Numbered from the stretch's first letter, positions 7,435-16,340 are shown. The stretch is DNA of 44,704 bases from Oscillospiraceae bacterium (GCA_017545325.1 JAFWOX010000031.1:1-44704); one strand, 5' to 3'. Numbers and translations: made by a program. The notes: a model not told the origin generated them from the sequence alone.

Positions 7435-7962
7435 ATGGAACTGGGAGAGATCGAGGATCGGATGATCCGGGCTTTCCGGCTGCTGCTGGAAAGCGAGGAG
7501 GGACGCCACAGCGCGGCCATATCCAGGGGGGAGCTGTATCTGCTTTGGTATATCCACCGTAAGGCGGACGCGGTCCTCCCGGGAGAACTGAAAGAGGCCA
7601 TGCGCGTCAGTACTGCGCGGATTGCCCATCTGCTGAACGCCCTGGAGGCACGGGGGTATATCCGGAGAAGCATAGACCCAGCAGACCATCGCCGGGTCGT
7701 CATCCGGCTCACGGAAGCCGGGAATCATGATCTTGAGCAGGTCTGCAGCCGCATACACAGACGCCTGGCCGCCATTGCGGAAGCCCTGGGAGAAGAGGAT
7801 ACAGAGAAATTCGTGTGTCTTGCCGAAAAGATCGCCTCCCTCTCGGCGGCGCTTTCCGCTGCGGAAAGGGAGGCGCATGATGAAAAAGCAAACCTCGGAA
7901 AAGCGGGTCCTGCGGAATCGGCGGGGAAAGCAGCTGTCCCTGTCCCTGCAGCGCTGCGATGA
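7435..7962 (+). CDS. MarR family winged-helix transcriptional regulator
   Basis: A 175-residue MarR-type regulator. The winged helix is visible as ELYLLWYIHRKADAVLPGEL, then the recognition helix region VSTARIAHLLNALEARGYI, then the wing SIDPADHRRVVIRLTEAG. MarR proteins are usually 140-150 residues. Here the last 30-odd residues (after ALSAAEREAHDEK) are translated from the start of the next gene, so the natural stop may have been lost by a frame change, or the overlap is used for coupling. A GAGG box precedes the ATG. It is first in an operon with a GNAT and a racemase, behind a palindrome-bearing promoter. Confidence 0.88.
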   Translation: MELGEIEDRMIRAFRLLLESEEGRHSAAISRGELYLLWYIHRKADAVLPGELKEAMRVSTARIAHLLNALEARGYIRRSIDPADHRRVVIRLTEAGNHDLEQVCSRIHRRLAAIAEALGEEDTEKFVCLAEKIASLSAALSAAEREAHDEKANLGKAGPAESAGKAAVPVPAALR

Positions 7963-8446
7963 GACCCATCTGACCCAGATCCTTGAGCTGCAGGAGCGCG
8001 TTTGCCGGGGCATGCCCCGGAAGGAGCTGTTTGTCAGCACCGGGGAGGAGGAGCTGCGGGAGTCCCTGGCCATGGATTACTGCCTGGGGGCGTTTGCGGG
8101 GGATCGGCTCGCCATGTTCACCCTGATGATCGTCAACCGGGAGACCCCCCGCAGCCTGGGTCATGCCCTGGGCTATGACTCGGAGCGGCTCAGGCGGACC
8201 GTGACCTTTGACAGCACCTTTGTCTCCCCGGAGCATCGGGGGTACGGCCTGCAGAGCCTGGCCCTTCCCCTGAAGGAGCGGGAGGCTGCGGCCATGGGCG
8301 CCAGGGAGGCCCTGGCCTCTGTTTCCCCGGAGAATACCCAGAGCCTGAATAATCTGCTGGCGGGAGGCTTCCGGATCCTGTCGCGGCAGGAGCTGTATGG
8401 AGGGGTGGATCGGTATATCGTCGGAAAGACGCTGGGAAAGGAGTGA
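7880..8446 (+). CDS. GNAT family N-acetyltransferase
   Basis: A 188-residue acetyl-CoA-dependent N-acetyltransferase. The acetyl-CoA loop is recognisable as FVSPEHRGYGL with R120-G121-x-G123, preceded by a LGYDSERL segment and followed by a helix and SVSPENTQSLNNLLAGGF, the usual motif B. The acceptor is unknown. It starts inside the 3' end of marR (83 nt overlap); the ATG at 7880 is 6 nt from GGGAGG, better than the ATG at 7877. It ends 4 bp before the racemase start codon, so the two are very likely co-translated. A shared amino-acid substrate is plausible but unproved. Confidence 0.88.
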   Translation: MKKQTSEKRVLRNRRGKQLSLSLQRCDETHLTQILELQERVCRGMPRKELFVSTGEEELRESLAMDYCLGAFAGDRLAMFTLMIVNRETPRSLGHALGYDSERLRRTVTFDSTFVSPEHRGYGLQSLALPLKEREAAAMGAREALASVSPENTQSLNNLLAGGFRILSRQELYGGVDRYIVGKTLGKE

Positions 8447-8450
8447 TACC

Positions 8451-9587
8451 ATGTCGGTACGCGGTACCCATCTGGTGGTGGACCTGCAGCGCATCACAGA
8501 GAATGCAAGGAAGGTCAAGGCGGTCTGCGAGGCGCGGGGGGTGGAGGTCCTGGGCGTGACCAAGGGGGTCAGCGCAGAGGAGCATATCGTCTCCGCCATC
8601 CTGGCCGGCGGGATCACCAAGCTCGCGGATGCGCGGCTGGAAAACGTGTTCAGACTGCGCAGAAGCGGGTTCCGGCAGCCGATCACCCTGCTCAGGATCC
8701 CCATGCTCAGCCAGGCGGAGCTGGTGACTTCGGCCTGCGACTGCAGCCTGAATTCGGAACCGGAGGTCCTCCGGGCGCTTTCCGACGCGGCCCTTTCCCT
8801 GGGCAGGCTCCACGAGGTGATCCTGATGATCGACGTGGGAGACCTGCGGGAGGGCGTCGCCCCGGAGGATGCGCCGGAGCTTCTGCGCCGCGCCCTGCCG
8901 CTGAAGGGCGTCCGGGTCGCCGGGATCGGGACGAACATGGGATGCTACGGCGGGATCCTGCCCACGGAGAAAAACCTGACTCTTCTCTGCCAGGTGGCCG
9001 GGGAATTGGAGCGGGTGGCGGGAGAGCCGCTGGACATCATCTCCGGCGGCGGGACCTCCTCCCTCATGCTCACTGCGGCGGGGCAGCTGCCCTCCGGAGT
9101 GAATCAGATCCGGGTGGGGGAGGGGATCCTGCTGGGAACGGACTCCACCTTTTCCCGTAGCATTCCCTGGCTGAACCAGGATACCTTTATCCTCCGGGCT
9201 GAGATTGTCGAGCTGAAACGGAAGCCCACGGTGCCCATCGGGGAGCGGGGAGCGGCGGTCTTTTCGGATGCGCCGGCGTTTGAGGACCAGGGGATACGCC
9301 GCAGAGCCATTGTGGCCCTGGGGCAGCAGGACGTGCCCCCCAGCGGCGTCATCCCCGTCGACCCGGCGATCCGGGTGCTGGGGGCCAGCAGCGACCATAT
9401 GATCCTGGATATCGAGGACAGCGAGGAGAGCTACGCCCTGGGGGATATGGTGGATCTGCGCCTGAATTACCAGGGCCTGCTCATGGCCTGCTCCTCCGCC
9501 TATATCCCCCATGTTTATCTCTGCGGGGACGAAGAGCCGGAGGAACAGATCCTGACCCCCGAGGAAGCGGCGGAGATCCGGGAATGA
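8451..9587 (+). CDS. Alanine/ornithine racemase family PLP-dependent enzyme
   Basis: A 378-residue fold-type III PLP enzyme resembling clostridial ornithine racemase (Orr). Residue K38 in GVTKG is the expected PLP-linking lysine. Family-specific segments follow: the MIDVGDLREG stretch, GTNMGCYGGILPTEKNL, SGGGTSSL, VGEGILLGTDS, and near the C-terminus VLGASSDHMILDIEDS. Orr interconverts L- and D-ornithine in amino-acid fermentation; whether this copy uses ornithine, alanine or another amino acid cannot be decided here. The ATG at 8451 has AAAGGAG 7 nt upstream. It is last in the marR-GNAT-racemase operon. Confidence 0.9.
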   Translation: MSVRGTHLVVDLQRITENARKVKAVCEARGVEVLGVTKGVSAEEHIVSAILAGGITKLADARLENVFRLRRSGFRQPITLLRIPMLSQAELVTSACDCSLNSEPEVLRALSDAALSLGRLHEVILMIDVGDLREGVAPEDAPELLRRALPLKGVRVAGIGTNMGCYGGILPTEKNLTLLCQVAGELERVAGEPLDIISGGGTSSLMLTAAGQLPSGVNQIRVGEGILLGTDSTFSRSIPWLNQDTFILRAEIVELKRKPTVPIGERGAAVFSDAPAFEDQGIRRRAIVALGQQDVPPSGVIPVDPAIRVLGASSDHMILDIEDSEESYALGDMVDLRLNYQGLLMACSSAYIPHVYLCGDEEPEEQILTPEEAAEIRE

Positions 9588-9664
9588 ATGCCCGCCGGGG
9601 CGGCCGTTTCCGGGCTCGGAGGAAAGGAACGGAAATATGGGCTGAGCTCTGCGGAGCCGAAAAC

Positions 9665-9710
9665 GGACACCCTGCCTGAACATCTATCCCGGATGAACGG
9701 CAGGGTGTCC
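9665..9710. repeat. Perfect 12 bp inverted repeat after the racemase gene
   Basis: GGACACCCTGCC (9665-9676) and GGCAGGGTGTCC (9699-9710) with a 22 nt loop. There is no T run, so this is not a classical intrinsic terminator, though it may be a 3' stabilising hairpin. Otherwise I see no gene in 9588-9781. Confidence 0.6.
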
Positions 9711-9781
9711 GGTATCGGTAAAGAGGATCGGGCCGGGGAAAAACGATCCTGTCCTCCTCCGGCGGCTGTATTTCCTTCCTT

Positions 9782-10669
9782 TCAGTCCTTCCTGGGAGGC
9801 GGGGCGGGGAAATTCGGCGTTTCCACGCCGTTATCCTCCCGGAAGAGGAAGCGAAGACCGTCCTGGATGACCTTCCCCCAGGAGGTGCCCCAGTGGGATT
9901 CCCGGCTGTCCACGATCAGACAGAGCTGCCGGTTCGTGAGCTTTAGGGAGTTCTTCATGCGTCGGTAGAGGGGGATCAGGTAATCAAAGACCAGGACCTC
10001 GATGCCCTGATCCCCGGTGTACAGATAGAATCGTGCGTTTTCCAGCTTTTTGGGATCATAGGCGTCGATCCTGGCCAGATAGTCCTCCGCCTCCAGGAGG
10101 CCCAGGCCGCAGGAAAGGTCCAGGGAACGCCCGAATACGTCGGGGTCCTTGAAGGTCATGTAGAGGGACTCCAGCCCGCCCATGGAAGCGCCGCCGACGG
10201 CGGTGTGAGCCGCGTCCGGCAGGGTCATGAAATTCGCGTCGATGATGGGCTTCAGCGTATCCCGGATGAAGTCGGCGTAGAAGCCGCCCAGAGGATTGAC
10301 TTTCGGCGCGTCGGGCCGGCGGGGGCCGCCGAAATTCAGGTCGGGCTTCAGGGGCGGCAGCAGCTCGTTGCTCCGGTCGCCGGAGGTATCGATGGCCACG
10401 ACTATGCACTGCAATTCCGGCTCCAGCTCGCTGATGCGCAGCTCGCAATCCCAGCTGCCCATGGCCGGGTTGGCCTTTTCGGGGAAGACCACCTGCCCGT
10501 CATGGAGATACAGCACGGGGAAGCGCCGCACGCCGTCGTAGCCCTCCGGCGTCCAGACGCGGATGGTGCGCATGCGCCGATCCGGGATGGGGTCCATGGC
10601 GACTTGGAAGGTGACCAGCTTTCCCCTTTTCACCCATTCGGAATGATCTTCAAAGACGATTTCCATCAT
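9782..10669 (-). CDS. Alpha/beta hydrolase-fold esterase (putative esterase / Fes-like family)
   Basis: A 295-residue cytoplasmic alpha/beta hydrolase of the putative esterase family (esterase D, enterochelin-esterase and antigen-85-like). The order is typical: RVWTPEGYDG, FPVLYLHDGQ, a WDCELR segment, VVAIDTSGDR, and then the nucleophile elbow GGASMGG with Ser162. TGDQG and SHWGTSW near the C-terminus carry candidate Asp and His of the triad. The natural substrate is unknown. AAAGGA touches the ATG at 10675 but is 6 nt from the ATG at 10669, so I chose 10669. It stands alone on the minus strand. Confidence 0.87.
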   Translation of the reverse strand: MMEIVFEDHSEWVKRGKLVTFQVAMDPIPDRRMRTIRVWTPEGYDGVRRFPVLYLHDGQVVFPEKANPAMGSWDCELRISELEPELQCIVVAIDTSGDRSNELLPPLKPDLNFGGPRRPDAPKVNPLGGFYADFIRDTLKPIIDANFMTLPDAAHTAVGGASMGGLESLYMTFKDPDVFGRSLDLSCGLGLLEAEDYLARIDAYDPKKLENARFYLYTGDQGIEVLVFDYLIPLYRRMKNSLKLTNRQLCLIVDSRESHWGTSWGKVIQDGLRFLFREDNGVETPNFPAPPPRKD

Positions 10670-10879
10670 GTTCATTCCTTTCTGATTCTATTGTTATTTT
10701 GAATTTTTCTGCGTACTTGATCCCTTCAGCCCGGATTGTTTCTCAGACGGGCATCGAAAATCCTCCCACGAAAAGAAGATGATCCCATATTTCCATCATA
10801 TCATATTTTGTCGGGAAAGAACAGCCGGAACCGGCCTTTCCCGGCTCCGGCGCCGGGAGAGCAGGCGGCTGCTCCCGGT

Positions 10880-10908
10880 TGACAATACGGCTGCCATCCC
10901 ATATAGTT
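10880..10908 (+). promoter_or_regulatory. Strong promoter for the flavoprotein operon
   Basis: TTGACA (10880-10885), a 17 bp spacer, and TATAGT (10903-10908). This near-consensus promoter lies 180 bp upstream of the first gene, leaving a long GC-rich leader. Confidence 0.75.
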
Positions 10909-10914
10909 GAGTCG

Positions 10915-11090
10915 GCGACCAGACGCCGGAGCCTGCGGTCCGGGGACGGGAAGGGCTCCCGTCCGCCGAAGGACGGGGCGGGCGTCCGGAGAGACGGAAG
11001 GACTGGCGCATTGTATTCGCCCGGGACGGGAATTGACAGCGGCGCGGGAGAGAGTTTCCGGCGCGGAGAACGCAGATAGGGGGAAGAGAA
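10915..11090 (+). promoter_or_regulatory. Long structured 5' leader of the flavoprotein operon
   Basis: About 175 nt between promoter and start codon with no reading frame I can support. It can form at least two hairpins: GGACGGGA with TCCCGTCC around a 5 nt loop, and overlapping CGTCC with GGACG. I do not recognise a known riboswitch class. The rest of the 10676-11090 gap holds only the promoter above and AT-rich sequence upstream of the esterase gene. Confidence 0.35.
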
Positions 11091-11660
11091 ATGAAAAAAG
11101 TTGCGGTAATCTGGTCCAGCCCCAATACGGACGGCTTGACCGCCTCGGCGAAGGACCAGTTCATCCGCGGCCTCACGGACGCGGGGGCCCAGGTGGAGGA
11201 GATCCATCTGAACGGCAGGAGGATCGAGCACTGCCGGGCCTGCGGCAACGGCTGGGGGATGTGCCTCCGGTCGGGCAGCTGCGTGATCCGGGATGATTTT
11301 GCGGAGGTTTACCGTACCCTCACGGAGGCGGACGGCATCGTCTGGATCAGCGCCGTGTACTGGTGGGAAATGACGGAGTGCTTCAAGGCGTTCTTCGACC
11401 GGCTTCGCCGGTGCGAGGGGATGAAGAACCGTCTGCTGGCGGAAAAGCGCTGCGTGCTCATCGCCTGCGCCGGCGGCACCGGGCGGGGCGTCGTGGAATG
11501 CCTCCAGCAGCTGGAGCGCGGTCTGACCCATATGGGCATGCGGGTGTACGACCGCATCCCGGTGGTGCGCTACAATAAGGACTATATGCTGCCCGCTCTG
11601 CGTCCGGCCGGTCAGACCTATGCCGACCGTCTGGAGAACGGGTTCGATATGTATTATTGA
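11091..11660 (+). CDS. Flavodoxin-family NAD(P)H-dependent oxidoreductase / iron-sulfur flavoprotein-like
   Basis: A 189-residue flavodoxin-fold protein. It starts with the beta strand KKVAVIWSSPNTDGLTA, whose loop should bind FMN phosphate, and has an internal ISAVYWWEMTECFKAFFDR segment typical of NADPH-dependent FMN reductases. A Cys-rich stretch (CRACGNGWGMC and a further Cys) sits where iron-sulfur flavoproteins carry their cluster, but the spacing is not canonical, so a cluster is uncertain. GGGGAAG precedes the ATG. It is first of three closely packed genes; the next start is 14 bp downstream. Confidence 0.85.
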   Translation: MKKVAVIWSSPNTDGLTASAKDQFIRGLTDAGAQVEEIHLNGRRIEHCRACGNGWGMCLRSGSCVIRDDFAEVYRTLTEADGIVWISAVYWWEMTECFKAFFDRLRRCEGMKNRLLAEKRCVLIACAGGTGRGVVECLQQLERGLTHMGMRVYDRIPVVRYNKDYMLPALRPAGQTYADRLENGFDMYY

Positions 11661-11674
11661 ACGAGGGCGGCAAA

Positions 11675-12088
11675 ATGAACGAATGTCTGCATACCGTGCG
11701 GTATTACGAGACCGACAAGATGGGGATCACCCACCATTCCAACTATATCCGCTGGATGGAGGAGGCCCGCATCGATTATCTGGAGCAGGTGGGCCTGCCC
11801 TATGATAAGCTGGAGGAGATGGGCGTATTCTCCCCCGTCGTGTCGTTGGAATGCCGGTATAAGTCGCCCACAACCTTTCCGGAGGCCGTGCGGATCGCCG
11901 TTTTCCCGGAGGGGTTCAACGGCGTCCGGCTGCGCTTCCGCTACGAAATGCGGCGGGGGGACCGGCTTGTGGCCGAGGCCCGCTCCGAGCACTGCTTCGT
12001 GGATGCGGCCGGTAAGCTCCTGCGCCTGAGGCGGGATCATCCCGAGCTGTATGAACGGCTTATGTCCCTGACGCCGTCAGGGGATTGA
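11675..12088 (+). CDS. Acyl-CoA thioesterase, YbgC/FadM (hotdog) family
   Basis: A 137-residue hotdog-fold thioesterase that hydrolyses acyl-CoA thioesters. The 4-hydroxybenzoyl-CoA-thioesterase signature is clear at the N-terminus: VRYYETDKMGITHHSNYIRW with the catalytic Asp and the HxxNxxRW pattern, followed by EARIDYLEQVGLPYDKLEEMG. Length fits the family. The ATG at 11675 follows a GAGGGCGG stretch; a TTG at 11657 overlapping the previous stop is rejected. Its placement between two flavoproteins suggests one operon, but a shared pathway is not evident. Confidence 0.9.
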   Translation: MNECLHTVRYYETDKMGITHHSNYIRWMEEARIDYLEQVGLPYDKLEEMGVFSPVVSLECRYKSPTTFPEAVRIAVFPEGFNGVRLRFRYEMRRGDRLVAEARSEHCFVDAAGKLLRLRRDHPELYERLMSLTPSGD

Positions 12089-12122
12089 TTCAAGGGAAAA
12101 CAGAAAAAGGAGGAAAAAAGAA

Positions 12123-12635
12123 ATGAAGATCGTCGTGTTGAACGGCAGCCCCCGTCCGAAGGGGAATACCGCCGCCCTCATCGCCGCCTTCCGGGAGGGC
12201 GCGGAGAGCAAGGGCCACCAGGTTTCCGTCCTGCCGGTGGGGACCATGGCCATCAGCGGCTGCAAGGGCTGCGAATACTGCCATACGAAGGGCGGCGGGA
12301 CCTGCGTCCAGAAGGACGATATGGAGAAGGTCTATCCCGCCCTGGCGGAGGCGGAGCTGGTGGTGCTGGCCTCGCCGGTGTACTATTTCGGCCTGACCGG
12401 CCAGCTGCAGTCCGCGGTCTCCCGCTTCTATGCGGTGGGCGCTCCGGCGGCCAGGAAATGGGCGCTGCTCCTGACCTCCGGCTCCCCCAATGTTTACGGC
12501 GCCATCGAGGCCCAGTACAAGGGCATCCTGAATTTCATCCAGGCGCAGGACCTGGGGATCCTGGAATACAACGGCAGCCAGGTGGGTACGCCGGCCGCCC
12601 TGGCGGAGGTCAAGGCCTTCGGCGCATCCCTGTAA
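12123..12635 (+). CDS. NADPH-dependent FMN reductase / iron-sulfur flavoprotein family
   Basis: A 170-residue flavodoxin-fold redox protein. NGSPRPKGNTAAL is the FMN phosphate loop, and CKGCEYCHTK with a later Cys in GGTCVQKDDM matches the cysteine cluster of iron-sulfur flavoproteins, better than in the related gene at 11091. ASPVYYFGLTGQLQ is the second conserved block of the family. AGGAGG precedes the ATG. It is last in the flavoprotein - thioesterase - flavoprotein operon. The two flavoproteins are distant paralogues rather than copies. Confidence 0.88.
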   Translation: MKIVVLNGSPRPKGNTAALIAAFREGAESKGHQVSVLPVGTMAISGCKGCEYCHTKGGGTCVQKDDMEKVYPALAEAELVVLASPVYYFGLTGQLQSAVSRFYAVGAPAARKWALLLTSGSPNVYGAIEAQYKGILNFIQAQDLGILEYNGSQVGTPAALAEVKAFGASL

Positions 12636-12784
12636 GCCGGCGGAGCAGGCCGCGGTGAACCCGAAGGCAGCGGCGGGCTTCACCGATATACGCAGACTCC
12701 GGGTCTTCCCGGAGAAGAAACTGAGGGAGTTTCATTCCCGGAAAACCGGGGAGGGCCGGACCCGGGAGCCGAAATAAGCCAAAC

Positions 12785-12820
12785 GGGGAAGCGCCGGTTG
12801 AAGAGGACCGGCGCTTCCCC
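12785..12820. repeat. Perfect 14 bp inverted repeat between the flavoprotein operon and ggt
   Basis: GGGGAAGCGCCGGT (12785-12798) and ACCGGCGCTTCCCC (12807-12820) around an 8 nt loop. It is very stable but has no T run, so termination is possible only with another mechanism. Nothing else is seen in 12636-12864. Confidence 0.6.
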
Positions 12821-12864
12821 TCATCCGGCCGTCCAAACCTTTCCGGCGGACAGGAGGAAGAGAC

Positions 12865-14492
12865 ATGAAGAGCCCGTTTGATCCCCTGGCGCAGCGATAT
12901 CCCTCCCAGCGGTACCCCATCTATGCCCGGGGCGGGATGGTGAATTGCTCCAGCCCCATGGCTTCCGCCGCAGGGCTTGCGGCGCTGAAAAAGGGTGGAA
13001 ACGCCGTGGACGCCGCTGTGGCGGCGGCGGCCGCCCTCACGGTAACGGAACCGACAGCCAACGGCATTGGCGCTGATGCCTTCGCTCTGGTTTGGATCGA
13101 GAAGGAAAAGCGCCTGTTCGGTCTCAACAGCAGCGGTCCCGCCCCCATGCTGGCCGATGCGGAGCGGATCAGGGCGGAGGGCAGGGATCGGGAAGGGAAA
13201 ATGCCCACCCACGGCTGGACGCCCGTGACCGTTCCCGGCGCACCCAAGGCCTGGGCGGAGCTGGCCGGGCGCTTCGGCAGACTCTCCCTGGCGGAGGATC
13301 TGGCTCCTGCGGTCGCCTATGCCCGGGAGGGCTTTCCCTGCGCGCCTAATCTGGCCCAGACCTGGCGCGCAGCCCTGGAGAATTACCGGAGGAATCTGAA
13401 GGGGCCGGAGTTTGCCGCCTGGTTCAGGACCTTCGCTCCGGAGGGAAAGGCGCCGGAGGCGGGGGATATTCTCCGTCTGCCGCACCATGCAGACACCCTG
13501 GAGGAGATCGGCAGGACCGGGGTGGAGAGCTTCTATCGGGGAGAGCTGGCGAAGCGGATCGACGTGGAGAGCAGGAAATACGGCGGCTGCCTCCGGTACG
13601 AGGACCTGGCCGCCTATGAAGCCCGGTGGGTGGAACCCCTCCGGCTGGATTACCCGGGATACCAGGTCTGCGAGATCCCCCCAACGGGCAGGGGATCGTA
13701 GCCCTGATGGCCCTGAATATCCTGAAGGAATTCTCTTTTTCGGAGAAGGATTCCCCGGAGACCTGTCACCGTCAGCTGGAGGCCGTCAAGATGGCCTTTG
13801 CGGACGCCTTCCGCTATGTGACGGATCCCCGGGAGATGGAGATCGACTGCCGGCGCCTCCTGGATCCCGCCTACGGGGCGGAGCGGGCGCGGGAGATGAC
13901 GGACCGGGCGCAGATCTGGACCCATGGGATCCCGCCCAAAAGCGGAACGGTATACCTCTGCTGCGCAGATGGAGAGGGGAACATGGTCTCCTATATCCAG
14001 TCCAATTACAACGGCTTCGGCTCCGGCATCGTGGTGGACGGCACCGGGATCGCTCTCCAGAACCGGGGAGCGGATTTCTCTCTGGACCCCGGCCACGCCA
14101 ATTTTCTCCGGCCCGGCAAGCGCACCTACCATACCATCATCCCAGGCTTCCTGATGAAGGACGGTCTGCCGGTGGGCCCCTTCGGCGTCATGGGCGGATA
14201 TATGCAGCCCCAGGGACATGTGCAGGTGGTCATGAACTATGCGGATTTCCATCTGGATCCCCAGCAGGCTCTGGATGCGCCCCGGTGGCAGTGGATGCGG
14301 GACGGCCGCGTCACGGTGGAATCCCGCTTCGACCCAAGCCTGGCCAGGGCTCTGCAGCGGCGGGGCCATCAGCTCAGCTATGACCTGGAGACGGCCTCCT
14401 TCGGCCGGGGCCAGATGATCGTCCGCCTGTCCAACGGCGTGCTGGTGGGGGGGACAGAATCCCGTACTGACAGCAATATCGCCTGCTTCTGA
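12865..14492 (+). pseudogene. Gamma-glutamyltransferase, YwrD-type, broken by a frameshift
   Basis: The two frames together encode about 540 residues of a gamma-glutamyltransferase, an Ntn-hydrolase that cleaves gamma-glutamyl bonds such as in glutathione. The first frame (12865-13701, ATG after GGAGGAAG) covers the large subunit: GMVNCSSPMASAAGL, GNAVDAAVAAAAALTV and VPGAPKAWAEL. The second (in frame from about 13683 to 14492) covers the rest: the candidate autoprocessing Thr in SGTVYLCC, then SYIQSNYNGFGSG, QNRGADFSLDPGHANF and GPFGVMGGYMQPQGH, all YwrD-like. The break is in CEIPP-NGQGI, where six Cs occur and seven are needed. Either it is a real recent mutation or a sequencing error. No signal peptide is seen. 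Confidence 0.85.
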
Positions 14493-14552
14493 ACGGGAGG
14501 AAGGATGCCGCCGGTATGCCATATCCCCGATCATAGCTTTTGACCGCAAATA

Positions 14553-14581
14553 TTGTGCGCCGCTTCCGGATATGCTATAGT
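14553..14581 (+). promoter_or_regulatory. Promoter of the phosphohexomutase gene
   Basis: TTGTGC (14553-14558), a 17 bp spacer, and TATAGT (14576-14581) preceded by TGC, an extended -10. It ends 33 bp before the ATG. Confidence 0.6.
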
Positions 14582-14614
14582 TGTATCCGGAACAAAAATG
14601 ATGGAGCTGAAGCA

Positions 14615-16290
14615 ATGCGGACAAAAGAGGAAATCAGCGCGGAATATGCCCGGTGGAGGGCGGAGGCGAGGGATTCGGAGCTGGCCGCCCGCCTGAGAGA
14701 GCTGGACAGCGCCGGGATCGAGGACGCCTTTTATCGGGACCTGGCCTTTGGCACCGCCGGGCTCCGGGGCGTCATGGGCCCGGGGACGAACCGCATGAAC
14801 CGGTACACCGTGGCCTGGGCCAGCCAGGGTCTGGCGAACTACCTGAAGGGGCGCTTTCCCGACCCCTCGGTGGCGGTGGCCTATGACAGCCGCAGGCAGT
14901 CCGAGGCCTTTGCCCGGATCGCCTGCGGGGTATTCGCCGCCAACGGCATCCGGGCGCGGCTGTACCCGGAGCTGATGCCCACACCCTGCCTGAGCTGGGC
15001 GGTGCGGTCCCTGGGTTGCTCCGCCGGAGTGATGGTCACCGCCAGCCACAATCCCGCTCAGTATAACGGATATAAGGTATACGGGCCGGACGGCTGCCAG
15101 ATCACCGCCCAGGCGGCGGAGACGATCCTGGGGAGATGGAAAGATTGGATCTCTTCCGGGATGTGCGGGAGATGGATTTCGAGGAAGCGGCGGCGAAGGG
15201 GCTGGTCTCCCGGATATCCCGGGAGACGGAGGACGCCTATCTCACCCGGGTGCTGGACCAGAGCGTCCTGTACGGGGACGAGGCGGACCGGGGGGCAGCC
15301 ATCGTCTACAGCCCACTGAACGGCGCCGGAGGAAAGCCGGTGCTCCGGGCGCTGCGGGAGAGCGGATTTACGAACGTGGCCGTGGTGCGGGAGCAGGCGG
15401 AGCCGGACGGGGATTTTCCCACCTGTCCCAGCCCCAACCCGGAAAACCGGGAGGCCATGGAGCTGGGGCTGGAATACTGCCGCAGGCTGGGGGCGGACCT
15501 GCTCCTGGCCACGGATCCGGACTGCGACCGCTGCGGCGTCGCGGTAAGGGACGGAGGGGAGTACCGCCTCCTGACGGGGAACGAGGTCGGCCTGCTGCTG
15601 CTGGACTATATCTGCGCCCAGCGGCTGCGGCATGGGAGGCTGCCCAGGGATCCGGTTTTTGTGAAGACCATCGTCACCACGGAGCTGGCGGAGAGGATCG
15701 CCGCCCAGTACGGGGTGCGGACGGTGAACGTCCTCACGGGCTTCAAGTTCATCGGGGAGGTCATCGCCGGGCTGGAGAGGCAGGGCAGGGAGAAGAACTA
15801 TATCCTGGGCTTCGAGGAGTCCTGCGGCTACCTCACCGGCGACTATGTGCGGGATAAGGACGGGGTGGACGCGGTCCTGATGATCTGCGAGATGTACGCC
15901 CGGTACCGGGCCCTGGGGATCACCCTGCCGGAACGGCTGGAGGCGCTGTACCAGGAGCACGGCCATAGCCTGAGCACCGTGTATTCCTTTGCCTTCCCGG
16001 GATCCGCCGGGATGGAGCGGATGGCGGCGCGCATGGCCTCCTTCCGCCGGGAGCCGCCCGCCGCCTGGGGCGGAGAAAGGGTGGAAAGGAGCCTGGATTA
16101 TGCCCGGGGCCTGGAGGGCCTGCCTCCCGGGGATGTGCTCAAGTTCTTCACGGCCTCCGCCTCCGTGGTAATCCGCCCCTCGGGCACGGAGCCGAAGCTG
16201 AAGGCCTACGTCACCGTTACTGCGGCGGACCGGGCCGCCGCCCGGGGGCTGGAGCGGCGCATCGCCGCAGAGCTCCGGGAACGCATCTGA
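14615..16290 (+). pseudogene. Phospho-sugar mutase (alpha-phosphoglucomutase / phosphomannomutase), broken by a frameshift
   Basis: The two frames join to about 558 residues, the normal size of PgcA-type alpha-D-phosphohexomutases that interconvert hexose 1- and 6-phosphates. All four active-site loops are present: TASHNP with the phosphoserine (first frame), DPDCDR for Mg2+, GFEESCGY for sugar, and RPSGTEPKLKAY for phosphate (second frame). AFGTAGLRGVMGPGTNRMN near the start is diagnostic. The first frame runs 14615-15319, and the correct continuation is in the next frame from about 15134 to 16290. The switch is at GGGG (15130-15133), where one more G restores ILGEMERL. GGAG lies 8 nt before the ATG. 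Real mutation and sequencing error are both possible. Confidence 0.87.
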
Positions 16291-16305
16291 AAACCGTCGG
16301 GTCGC

Positions 16306-16340
16306 GCCCCTCCGCCGGAGAAGCGGAGGGGCCGTTTTTT
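16306..16340 (+). terminator. Intrinsic terminator after the phosphohexomutase
   Basis: GCCCCTCCGC (16306-16315) and GCGGAGGGGC (16323-16332) around a 7 nt loop, followed by CG and six Ts. It is a textbook rho-independent terminator. Confidence 0.92.

Noticed and set aside
9588..9968. A 126-codon plus-strand frame after the racemase.
   Set aside because: It runs antisense into the esterase gene and crosses the inverted repeat at 9665-9710 with no coding features.
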